A DNA stretch of 5,303 nucleotides. Origin: Candidatus Campbelliibacteriota bacterium (lineage in GTDB: Bacteria > Patescibacteriota > Minisyncoccia > UBA9983). Made by a program: the position numbers and the translations under genes. Positions 1-4,962 of this stretch are shown here, piece by piece; the stretch's first letter is position 1; the number at the start of each line of letters is the position of its first letter. The stretch covers positions 1-5,303 of the forward strand of contig QIJB01000102.1 of assembly GCA_003231675.1 (NCBI GenBank), read 5' to 3'. The notes under the pieces are model-generated. The model saw only the letters and a list, made by a program, of their open reading frames with translations. It was not told where the DNA came from and made no database searches.

Positions 1-2091
1 GATTATCTTTCCAGAAGAGACGCCGTCTGGATGGGGCAGATATACGACACTCTCGGATTGTCGGTGGGCGTCGTTAATCATGAGGCTTCCTATGTGTATG
101 ACCCGAAACACAAGGAATTGGACAAAGAGCGCGACGAGCTAGGGAGTTTCCATGTTGTTTATGAATTTTTGCGCCCTTCATCCCGCAAGGAGGCTTATGC
201 CGCCGATATCACATACGGAACAAACAATGAATTCGGTTTTGATTATTTGCGGGACAATATTTCTTACAGCGAAGAGGAAATCGTGCAGAGAGGATATTAC
301 TTCACGATTGTTGACGAGATAGATTCAATTTTAATAGACGAGGCGAGAACTCCATTGATAATTTCCTCGGCCGTTGCCGAGTCTCCAGATTTTTACATCA
401 CTTTCGCCAAGATTGCGCAGAAACTTGAAGATACCAAGGACTACACGGTTGACGAAAAATTGAAAGCCATTTCTCTCACGGATGAGGGGATAGATAAAGT
501 TGAAAAAATACTCGGCGTTGAAAATATTTATACGGAAAAGGGAATAAAATACGTGCATCATCTTGAGACCGCCGTGCGCGCCAAGGCTCTTTTCCAGCGG
601 GACAAAGATTATGTGGTGAAAGACGGCGAGATTATTATTGTTGATGAATTTACCGGAAGAATGATGCCCGGGAGGAGGTGGTCTGAGGGTCTGCATCAAG
701 CGGTGGAGGCGAAAGAGGGGGTTCCGATTCAGAAAGAATCGCGAACTTACGCCAGTGTTACTTTTCAGAATTATTTCAGGATGTACGAGAAACTTTCCGG
801 AATGACCGGGACAGCCGTCAGTTCGGCTGAGGAGTTTTACAAGGTTTATGAACTTGAGACGGTGGTTATGCCGACGAACAGGCCACTCGCCAGGAAGGAT
901 TATCCTGATTTTGTTTTTCAAAGCGAGATGGGGAAGTTTAAGGCGACCGTCAAAAAAATCAAGGAGTTGCACGAAAAAGAGCAACCCGTCTTGGTGGGCA
1001 CCGTTTCCATAGAAAAAAATGAGCTTCTTTCGGCGATGCTGAAAAAAGAAGGCGTGCCACACAAAGTCTTGAACGCCAAACATCACGAAGAGGAGGGGGA
1101 GGTTATCGCCCAGGCCGGAACAAAGGGCAGAGTGACAATCGCAACCAATATGGCGGGCAGGGGGGTTGATATTGTTTTGGGAGGTATTCCTTCCGGCGAA
1201 AAAGAGTCCGAGGAGGTGAAGAAACTTGGTGGCCTTTTTGTGCTCGGTACCGAGAGGCATGAGGCGAGAAGAATAGACAATCAGCTTAGGGGGCGTTCCG
1301 GTCGTCAGGGAGATCCGGGAGGCACTCAGTTTTTTGTCTCCTTGGAGGATGACCTGATGAGAATCTTCGGTTCAGACCGTATAAAATCAATGATGGGCAG
1401 GTTTGGAATCCCGGAAGACCAACCGATTGAAAACAAAATGATAAGTAAAGCGATAGAAGCGGCACAGACGAAAATTGAAGGTTTTAATTTTGATTCAAGA
1501 AAACATCTTTTGGAATATGACAATGTTATGAATCATCAAAGGACTATCATTTACAAGCGGAGAAGGGATATTTTATTCGGTTCGGATGAAAACTTGATGG
1601 AATCTTTGAGAAAAATTTTTTCCGAGCAGGGATTGGATGTCGCCGATTTGGACAAGAAAAAAGAGGAGATGGGGGAGGATGAATTTTATCGCGTTGAGAG
1701 AATAATGATACTTCAAGCAATTGATATGCTTTGGGTTGAACATCTTGAAATGATGGATTATATGCGTTCCTCGGTTAATTTGCGCGCCTATGGGCAACGT
1801 GATCCGCTCATTGAGTATAAGAATGAAGGACTGAAAATGTTTCGGCAGTTGGAGCATTCAATAAATGCGCGTATTGCCGAAATGGCGCTAAAGATTGCCC
1901 CGCAATTAAGGATTGTTGAGCCGGAAGTTCAGGAAATGCGTCATGCCGAGCAGATGGTCAGCAGAGGCAATTCTGCCTCGGGAACTCAGGTGATAAACAA
2001 GAAGAATGTCGGAAGAAATGAACCTTGCCCATGCGGAGCGAAAAAACCCGACGGAACTCCGATAAAATACAAACATTGCCATGGGAAATAG
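1..2091 (+). CDS. secA: Preprotein translocase ATPase SecA, 5'-truncated by window edge
   Basis: SecA is the cytosolic/membrane-associated motor that pushes preproteins through SecYEG using ATP. The frame is open from base 1; the ATG at 31 is internal, because the ten codons before it (DYLSRRDAVW) match the conserved SecA stretch. By comparison with E. coli SecA, roughly 130 N-terminal residues, including Walker A, lie outside the window. Counting from base 1, 696 residues are visible: Walker B DEID at 105-108, then DEARTPLIIS; the GRRWSEGLHQAVEAKEG and GMTGTA blocks; ATNMAGRGVDI at 381-391 (usually TDI); QLRGRSGRQGD at 428-438; the helical scaffold/wing signature around D575-W578; and a C-terminal SEC-C zinc motif with C676, C678, C693 and H694. 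Two oddities are a charged insertion near residues 26-58 and a scaffold segment (about 530-567) some 50-60 residues shorter than in E. coli. The stop is TAG. Identification is secure. Confidence 0.98.
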   Translation, partial: DYLSRRDAVWMGQIYDTLGLSVGVVNHEASYVYDPKHKELDKERDELGSFHVVYEFLRPSSRKEAYAADITYGTNNEFGFDYLRDNISYSEEEIVQRGYYFTIVDEIDSILIDEARTPLIISSAVAESPDFYITFAKIAQKLEDTKDYTVDEKLKAISLTDEGIDKVEKILGVENIYTEKGIKYVHHLETAVRAKALFQRDKDYVVKDGEIIIVDEFTGRMMPGRRWSEGLHQAVEAKEGVPIQKESRTYASVTFQNYFRMYEKLSGMTGTAVSSAEEFYKVYELETVVMPTNRPLARKDYPDFVFQSEMGKFKATVKKIKELHEKEQPVLVGTVSIEKNELLSAMLKKEGVPHKVLNAKHHEEEGEVIAQAGTKGRVTIATNMAGRGVDIVLGGIPSGEKESEEVKKLGGLFVLGTERHEARRIDNQLRGRSGRQGDPGGTQFFVSLEDDLMRIFGSDRIKSMMGRFGIPEDQPIENKMISKAIEAAQTKIEGFNFDSRKHLLEYDNVMNHQRTIIYKRRRDILFGSDENLMESLRKIFSEQGLDVADLDKKKEEMGEDEFYRVERIMILQAIDMLWVEHLEMMDYMRSSVNLRAYGQRDPLIEYKNEGLKMFRQLEHSINARIAEMALKIAPQLRIVEPEVQEMRHAEQMVSRGNSASGTQVINKKNVGRNEPCPCGAKKPDGTPIKYKHCHGK
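2033..2090 (+). repeat. Direct repeat copy 1: 3' end of secA
   Basis: This 58-base stretch covers the last 19 codons of secA up to the second base of its stop codon. It recurs without a mismatch at 2134-2191, an offset of 101 bases. Here it is in frame and supplies the final Cys-His ligands of the SEC-C motif. Because the offset is not a multiple of three, the second copy lies in another reading frame. Confidence 0.97.
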
Positions 2092-2133
2092 ACTTTGAAT
2101 TTCCCTTCATTGAGCGGAGTCCGCCTCGGGAGG

Positions 2134-2191
2134 GCGGAGCGAAAAAACCCGACGGAACTCCGATAAAATACAAACATTGCCATGGGAAATA
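2134..2191 (+). repeat. Direct repeat copy 2: orphan duplicate of secA tail
   Basis: This is an exact 58-base copy of the secA 3' end, separated from the real one by 43 bases. It would encode the same peptide tail (GAKKPDG...HCHGK) ending in TAA at 2190-2192, but it has no start or upstream domain, so it is a gene remnant, not a gene. The 43-base spacer includes a G+C-rich imperfect palindrome (TCCGCC 2120-2125 paired with GGCGGA 2133-2138) and a further GCGGAG at 2114-2119, the same hexamer that begins each repeat copy. That could have mediated the duplication. The last bases of the copy supply the T-run of the minus-strand terminator next to it. Confidence 0.95.
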
Positions 2192-2227
2192 AAAAAGCGG
2201 GGATTCCGGTAAAACAGGAATCCCCGC
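2184..2227 (-). terminator. Intrinsic terminator of the 55-aa minus-strand gene
   Basis: Perfect 11-base-pair stem GCGGGGATTCC (2197-2207) with GGAATCCCCGC (2217-2227) and a 9-base loop. Read on the minus strand, the stem is followed directly by TTTTTTATTT; on the plus strand no T-run follows. It therefore terminates the minus-strand mini-gene, whose stop codon is only seven bases upstream of the stem, and should not efficiently stop secA transcription. Confidence 0.88.
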
Positions 2228-2233
2228 GACAGA

Positions 2234-2401
2234 TTATTCAAACAAACCCAGGGCGAGTAGAATACCCAGTCCCTCGGCAAGTTCCCTTACCTTTTCCTCC
2301 GTTAACTCTACGCTCTTTTGTCTCTTTTCCCAGACATTGTCAATTACTTCTTGAGGGATGTTATATCCCTCAAGAATTTTCTCAAATCTTTCTTTTTTCA
2401 T
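2234..2401 (-). CDS. Mini-protein, 55 aa, paralogue of the one at 3862-4026 (function unknown)
   Basis: I do not recognise this family. The gene runs from ATG at 2401 to TAA at 2234-2236 and encodes a highly charged 55-residue protein beginning MKKERFEKIL and ending in a leucine-rich stretch (GLGILLALGLFE). No signal peptide or cysteine is visible; the C-terminal hydrophobic patch is too short and interrupted for a confident membrane segment. Support for reality: SD AAAGGAG (2406-2412) four bases before the ATG, a matched promoter upstream, a strong terminator straight after the stop, and similarity to the second minus-strand mini-protein in this window. Aligned without gaps, both have R5, F6, I9, L10, E18, I20, W24 and R27; with a one-residue shift they also share [LM][TS]EE and a later Ala. 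The gene is convergent with secA and divergent from the glycosidase gene. Codons 9-18 contain a palindrome that works as a plus-strand terminator. Confidence 0.82.
   Translation of the reverse strand: MKKERFEKILEGYNIPQEVIDNVWEKRQKSVELTEEKVRELAEGLGILLALGLFE
2348..2382 (+). terminator. Plus-strand terminator inside the 55-aa gene, likely ends secA mRNA
   Basis: Perfect 12-base-pair stem, TTCTTGAGGGAT (2348-2359) with ATCCCTCAAGAA (2365-2376), 5-base loop GTTAT, then TTTTCTC on the plus strand and more T-rich sequence beyond. On the minus strand no T-run follows. It lies wholly within codons of the minus-strand mini-gene (about residues 9-18). No other plus-strand terminator is visible between the secA stop and here, so the secA transcript probably runs about 290 bases past its stop codon. 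The T-run is only moderate. Confidence 0.7.
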
Positions 2402-2405
2402 TTTT

Positions 2406-2412
2406 CTCCTTT
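2406..2412 (-). promoter_or_regulatory. Shine-Dalgarno site of the 55-aa gene
   Basis: Minus-strand AAAGGAG sits four bases before the ATG at 2401. It fixes the start codon and contrasts with the glycosidase gene on the other strand, which has no SD. Confidence 0.82.
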
Positions 2413-2445
2413 CCCCCTTGTGTTAAGGTTGCAAGTCCAGAATTA

Positions 2446-2474
2446 TTCATAACAAAAAAATAGGGGAATGTCCA
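2446..2474 (-). promoter_or_regulatory. Sigma-70-type promoter for the 55-aa gene
   Basis: Minus-strand -35 TGGACA (2469-2474) and -10 TATGAA (2446-2451) with a 17-base spacer. The predicted start is near 2439, giving a leader of about 38 bases that contains the SD. It fires away from the promoter of the glycosidase gene, so this 119-base gap is a divergent promoter region. Confidence 0.5.
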
Positions 2475-2487
2475 GATTAAAAATAAT

Positions 2488-2514
2488 TTGTTTCTTGGAA
2501 AATTATGGTAATAT
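2488..2514 (+). promoter_or_regulatory. Extended -10 promoter giving a leaderless glycosidase mRNA
   Basis: An extended -10, TGG-TAATAT (2506-2514), lies six bases before the ATG at 2521. An overlapping TATATT (2512-2517) is 18 bases from a TTGTTT (2488-2493), which is a weak -35. From the extended -10, the start of transcription would fall at or within a base or two of the A of the ATG. No SD precedes the ATG, so a leaderless transcript is the natural reading. Confidence 0.6.
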
Positions 2515-2520
2515 ATTTCA

Positions 2521-3801
2521 ATGACCAAAAAAGAAAGGAATGACAAATTAATTGACGAGGCGTATGGGCGAGCCACCAATGTTTTAAGGAAATGTTCTCA
2601 TAAGTACGGACTAAAGGCATCGGCGTTATCAGAGGAACGCGGGGGCTATCCTCAAGTGTGGGCGCGCGACAGTATGATTACTCTATTGGGAGCGTCTTTT
2701 GTTAATGACAAAAAAATCCAAAAAGCCATCCGCGCCAGCATCGATATTTTGAGGAAAAATATTTCATCAATGGGGGTTATACCCAACAATGTTGATACGC
2801 GGACACTTAAGCCGAATTTTCAAGCATATGCCGACGGCGGAGCGTGGTTTGTATTGGGCAATGCCACTTTTTTTGAGCAGACCGGAGATCTCGCGTTTTT
2901 GAAAAAAAATTGGTCTGCCGTGAAAAAGGTGATGCTTTGGTATGACTACCAAGATGTTGACCAAAGCGGGCTGGTATCAACGCAGGAAGCGTCCGATTGG
3001 GAGGATTTGTTTGCCACTAGAGGAAAAGGATTGAATGTCAATGTCTTGCGATACCGGGCTTTGCGCGCCGCGGCTCTTATGGCGCGGAAAATTGGCAGGG
3101 GAGGGGAAGGCGAAGAATTTTTAAAAAAGGCACAAGTGGCGCGCCGGAAGATAAATGAGCACTTTTGGTATAAGGGTGATATTGATATATTCTGTCACAT
3201 AAAAAGCTGTTTTGGCGTAGAGCTGACCGCCGGAATGGTTTCTTACTGCCAAAGAGAGGGTAGCTTGCCACGCAAGGAAAGTCTCAGAAAGGAATCTTAT
3301 TATCTTCCATACTTGTCATTTCGCGAATTTGGAGAATGGTTTGATTCCCTCGGCAATCTTATGGCTGTTCTTTCTGGGGTTGCCAACAAGAAACAATCCG
3401 AAATTATTTTGAAATTTATTAAAAAACACAAAGTTGCCGGGCCGTTTCCGATAAAGGCGATTCACCCCGCCATACATCCAGGGGAGAAGGACTGGAGGGG
3501 CTATTACAGGCTGTCAAATCTCAACTTTCCAAACCGATATCATAATGGAGGGATTTGGCCGTTTCTCGGCGGGTTTTATATTGCCACCTTGGTAAAGATG
3601 AAAAAGTATTCCGAAGCGCGCGCCGCTTTGGAGTCGCTGGCGTGGCTGAATAAAAAAGGAAAGAATTCGGAGTGGGAATTTAACGAATGGTTTAATGGAA
3701 AAACGGGCGAACCGATGGGAATGGCTGAGCAGGCGTGGTCCGCCGGAATGTATGTTTACGCCTATGAATGCGTGCGAAAAAAGAAAGCGATTTTCTTTTG
3801 A
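2521..3801 (+). CDS. Six-hairpin (alpha/alpha)6 glycosidase, amylo-alpha-1,6-glucosidase/GH100-like
   Basis: A 426-residue protein without a signal peptide, so probably cytoplasmic. It has the landmarks of (alpha/alpha)6-barrel glycosidases: the VWARDSM motif at 46-52, where RD (R49, D50) resembles the conserved arginine-aspartate of neutral invertases and debranching enzymes; YADGGAWF at 103-110; a D-W pair at 159-160 followed by RGKGLNVNVLRYRALRAAA, a substrate-cleft helix typical of glycogen-debranching-like proteins; HNGGIWPFLGGFYIATLVK at 341-359; and EWEFNEWF...GEPMGMAEQAWSAGM at 384-410, where E386 or E389 could be catalytic. These families hydrolyse alpha-glucosidic or sucrose-type bonds; the exact substrate cannot be told. 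Length suits a lone catalytic domain with no carbohydrate-binding module. The ATG at 2521 is chosen because an extended -10 lies just upstream and no SD exists. Stop is TGA. No sugar transport or metabolism genes adjoin it. Confidence 0.75.
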   Translation: MTKKERNDKLIDEAYGRATNVLRKCSHKYGLKASALSEERGGYPQVWARDSMITLLGASFVNDKKIQKAIRASIDILRKNISSMGVIPNNVDTRTLKPNFQAYADGGAWFVLGNATFFEQTGDLAFLKKNWSAVKKVMLWYDYQDVDQSGLVSTQEASDWEDLFATRGKGLNVNVLRYRALRAAALMARKIGRGGEGEEFLKKAQVARRKINEHFWYKGDIDIFCHIKSCFGVELTAGMVSYCQREGSLPRKESLRKESYYLPYLSFREFGEWFDSLGNLMAVLSGVANKKQSEIILKFIKKHKVAGPFPIKAIHPAIHPGEKDWRGYYRLSNLNFPNRYHNGGIWPFLGGFYIATLVKMKKYSEARAALESLAWLNKKGKNSEWEFNEWFNGKTGEPMGMAEQAWSAGMYVYAYECVRKKKAIFF

Positions 3802-3822
3802 TTTAAATAAAAAGAAAATCGC
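3787..3822. repeat. Inverted repeat overlapping the glycosidase stop codon
   Basis: GCGATTTTCTTTT (3787-3799) is the exact reverse complement of 3810-3822, with a 10-base A+T-rich loop. The right arm shares ATCGC with the terminator stem that follows, so the two hairpins cannot form together. It covers the last four codons of the glycosidase gene and could protect the mRNA 3' region or modulate read-through of the minus-strand transcript. Confidence 0.65.
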
Positions 3823-3852
3823 CTCAATCCGTAACATTCGGATTGAGGCGAT
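3801..3852 (-). terminator. Intrinsic terminator of the 54-aa minus-strand gene
   Basis: Perfect 14-base-pair stem, ATCGCCTCAATCCG (3818-3831) with CGGATTGAGGCGAT (3839-3852), loop of seven bases. On the minus strand it is followed by TTTTCTTTTTATTT; on the plus strand by ACATAGCG with no T-run. It begins nine bases after the mini-gene stop codon and thus ends that transcript close to the glycosidase stop. Confidence 0.9.
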
Positions 3853-3861
3853 ACATAGCGC

Positions 3862-4026
3862 TTATTTATTATTCGTTCTTTCTATCGATATCAGCATGGC
3901 GACCATGCTGATTGATTCTTCACTCATGGTTTTGAAGTTCGGCGGCCGACTCTTCCATAATTCCTTAATCTCTTCATTACTGAAGAGATTTTTTTTTAGG
4001 ATTTCAGTGAACCTTTTTTCCGTCAT
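3862..4026 (-). CDS. Mini-protein, 54 aa, paralogue of the one at 2234-2401 (function unknown)
   Basis: I do not recognise this family. ATG at 4026, TAA at 3862-3864; the product begins MTEKRFTEIL, continues through EEIKELWKSRPP, and ends with MVAMLISIERTNNK. It is charged, cysteine-free and likely helical. Independent evidence that it is real: SD GGGAGGT (4031-4037) at good spacing, a TTGACA promoter upstream, a strong terminator immediately downstream, and shared positions with the other minus-strand mini-protein (R5, F6, I9, L10, E18, I20, W24, R27, then S-E-E and an Ala one residue out of register). Overall identity is modest, about a dozen positions, so the copies are old, not a recent duplication. 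The gene is convergent with the glycosidase gene and divergent from radC. Codons about 11-20 contain a palindrome plus T-run that is a plus-strand terminator. A longer overlapping plus-strand frame here is a shadow. Confidence 0.82.
   Translation of the reverse strand: MTEKRFTEILKKNLFSNEEIKELWKSRPPNFKTMSEESISMVAMLISIERTNNK
3967..3997 (+). terminator. Plus-strand terminator inside the 54-aa gene, likely ends glycosidase mRNA
   Basis: Perfect 10-base-pair stem, AATCTCTTCA (3967-3976) with TGAAGAGATT (3981-3990), a four-base loop TTAC, and an uninterrupted run of nine T (3989-3997) on the plus strand. This is a textbook rho-independent terminator lying entirely inside codons of the opposite-strand mini-gene. 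It would end the glycosidase transcript about 195 bases after its stop codon. The minus strand has no T-run after the stem. Confidence 0.87.
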
Positions 4027-4030
4027 TTGG

Positions 4031-4037
4031 ACCTCCC
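4031..4037 (-). promoter_or_regulatory. Shine-Dalgarno site of the 54-aa gene
   Basis: Minus-strand GGGAGGT, with GGAGG five bases before the ATG at 4026. It is a strong site that decides the start codon. Confidence 0.85.
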
Positions 4038-4091
4038 TTTAATTTAATAAAAGTTTATAAAATTCTAAAGAGCCAAAGAACTCTATTTGAC

Positions 4092-4119
4092 ATTTTACAT
4101 TATTAAATCTATTTGTCAA
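4092..4119 (-). promoter_or_regulatory. Sigma-70-type promoter for the 54-aa gene
   Basis: Minus-strand consensus -35 TTGACA (4114-4119) and -10 TAAAAT (4092-4097) with a 16-base spacer. The predicted start is near 4085, giving a leader of about 60 A+T-rich bases before the SD-led ATG. Better matched than the promoter of the first mini-gene. It diverges from the radC promoter. Confidence 0.68.
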
Positions 4120-4140
4120 GGGCGCCAGAATCACCGCGGT

Positions 4141-4169
4141 TTGTAGTTTATTCGGGGAGTTGATATAAT
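4141..4169 (+). promoter_or_regulatory. Extended -10 promoter giving a leaderless radC mRNA
   Basis: TTGTAG (4141-4146) and a perfect TATAAT (4164-4169), 17-base spacer, with TGA directly before the -10 making an extended -10 element. Seven bases separate it from the ATG at 4177, so transcription should begin at or beside the start codon. AAGGA at 4171-4175 is too close to the ATG to act as an SD. Confidence 0.75.
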
Positions 4170-4176
4170 TAAGGAA

Positions 4177-4911
4177 ATGAAACGATATACATTAAAAGAT
4201 AATGATTTGATTTTGGGAGCCCGCGAGAAGGAGTATGTTTTGCGCGTCAAAGATTTGCCGGACGGAGAAAAACCGCGTGAAAAAATGATTAAGGAAGGAC
4301 CCTCTGTTTTGTCCGAGGTTGAACTTTTGGCGGTTGTTTTGGGTGTTGGCACGAGAAAGGAGGAAGTTTTCGCGATGGCGTCCCGCATATTCAAGCAGTA
4401 TGGGGAAAATACGATTGTCAATCAGACCGACCCGAACGAAATTGAGAAGGAACTGGATATTCCTCTGGCGAAGGCTTGTCAGATAGTGGCTTCCTTTGAG
4501 TTGGGCAGAAGATTTTTCAAAAAAACAAACGGGGGATCGGTGGTGGTGAGAACTCCTAAACAAGCGTATGATTTTTTGAAGGATATGCGCGATTTGCCCA
4601 AAGAGCATTTGCGCGGAATTTATCTGAACAGCCGGCACCGAGTTATCCATGACGAGATAATATCAATCGGCAGTTTAACCGCCAGTATTGTGCATCCCAG
4701 AGAAGTTTTTACGCCCGCTCTTGAGTGCCGGGCGGTTGCCGTCATTGTGGCGCACAACCATCCGTCCGGGAACACGAAGCCCACGAAAGAGGATATTGAG
4801 ATTACCAACCAACTGGTGGAGGCGGGAAGAATTTTGGGTATTGACCTTTTGGACCACATTATCGTGTCAAAAAACGGCTTTGTCAGCGTCCCGGCGAATT
4901 ATAACAATTAA
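4177..4911 (+). CDS. radC: RadC family JAMM/MPN+ domain protein (UPF0758)
   Basis: A 244-residue protein with the usual RadC two-part layout. The N-terminal part contains DLPDGEKPREKMIKEGPSVLSEVELLAVVLGVGT (about 26-59), the family's helix-hairpin-helix-like region. The C-terminal JAB1/MPN metal-binding domain spans roughly 123-241, with E160 in HDEIISIGSLTAS, the zinc ligands H193 and H195 in HNHPSGN, S197, and D206 as third ligand, fitting the JAMM pattern H-x-H-x(n)-S-x(n)-D. All key residues are present, so a metal-bound fold is expected. The biological role of RadC is unsettled: early links to DNA repair in E. coli were withdrawn, and links to transformation or recombination vary between species. 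About 25 residues precede the conserved DLP block; the start at 4177 is favoured by the TATAAT seven bases upstream. No clear terminator follows, and the next gene begins about 50 bases on. Confidence 0.95.
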   Translation: MKRYTLKDNDLILGAREKEYVLRVKDLPDGEKPREKMIKEGPSVLSEVELLAVVLGVGTRKEEVFAMASRIFKQYGENTIVNQTDPNEIEKELDIPLAKACQIVASFELGRRFFKKTNGGSVVVRTPKQAYDFLKDMRDLPKEHLRGIYLNSRHRVIHDEIISIGSLTASIVHPREVFTPALECRAVAVIVAHNHPSGNTKPTKEDIEITNQLVEAGRILGIDLLDHIIVSKNGFVSVPANYNN

Positions 4912-4962
4912 CCGGAACCGGTCGCTTAAAATTAATATTATTAGTTATTTTTTAAAATCATT

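Noticed and set aside
331..1260. Long minus-strand open frame (309 codons) inside secA
   Set aside because: It lies antisense to fully conserved SecA motifs, has no SD or promoter, and its translation shows the composition expected of an antisense shadow.
1958..2183. Two overlapping minus-strand frames with an internally repeated peptide
   Set aside because: The peptide repeat is simply the reverse-strand reading of the 58-bp duplicated secA tail; no SD or promoter supports a gene.
2033..2191. CRISPR-like or att-site reading of the direct repeats
   Set aside because: There are only two copies, one is coding sequence of secA, and just 43 bases lie between them, so there is neither an array nor an integrated element between the repeats.
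2182..2463. Plus-strand frame of 93 codons starting in repeat copy 2
   Set aside because: It is antisense to the SD-led 55-aa gene, crosses two terminator hairpins, and has no ribosome site.
3695..4042. Plus-strand frame of 115 codons overlapping the glycosidase end
   Set aside because: It overlaps the conserved end of the glycosidase gene in another frame and then runs antisense through the 54-aa gene and its terminators.
4087..4115. Plus-strand TTGACA facing the mini-gene promoter, a possible second radC promoter
   Set aside because: The -35 is perfect but the only -10 at 17 bases is TATTTG, which matches poorly; the TATAAT at 4164 explains radC better. The TTGACA inverted repeat (4087-4092 with 4114-4119) might still be an operator, but six bases is too little to claim it.
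4192..4650. Minus-strand frame of 152 codons inside radC
   Set aside because: Shadow of conserved RadC sequence, with no start signals.
4911..4922. ACCGG-AA-CCGGT palindrome after radC as a terminator
   Set aside because: The loop would be only two bases and no T-run follows directly.
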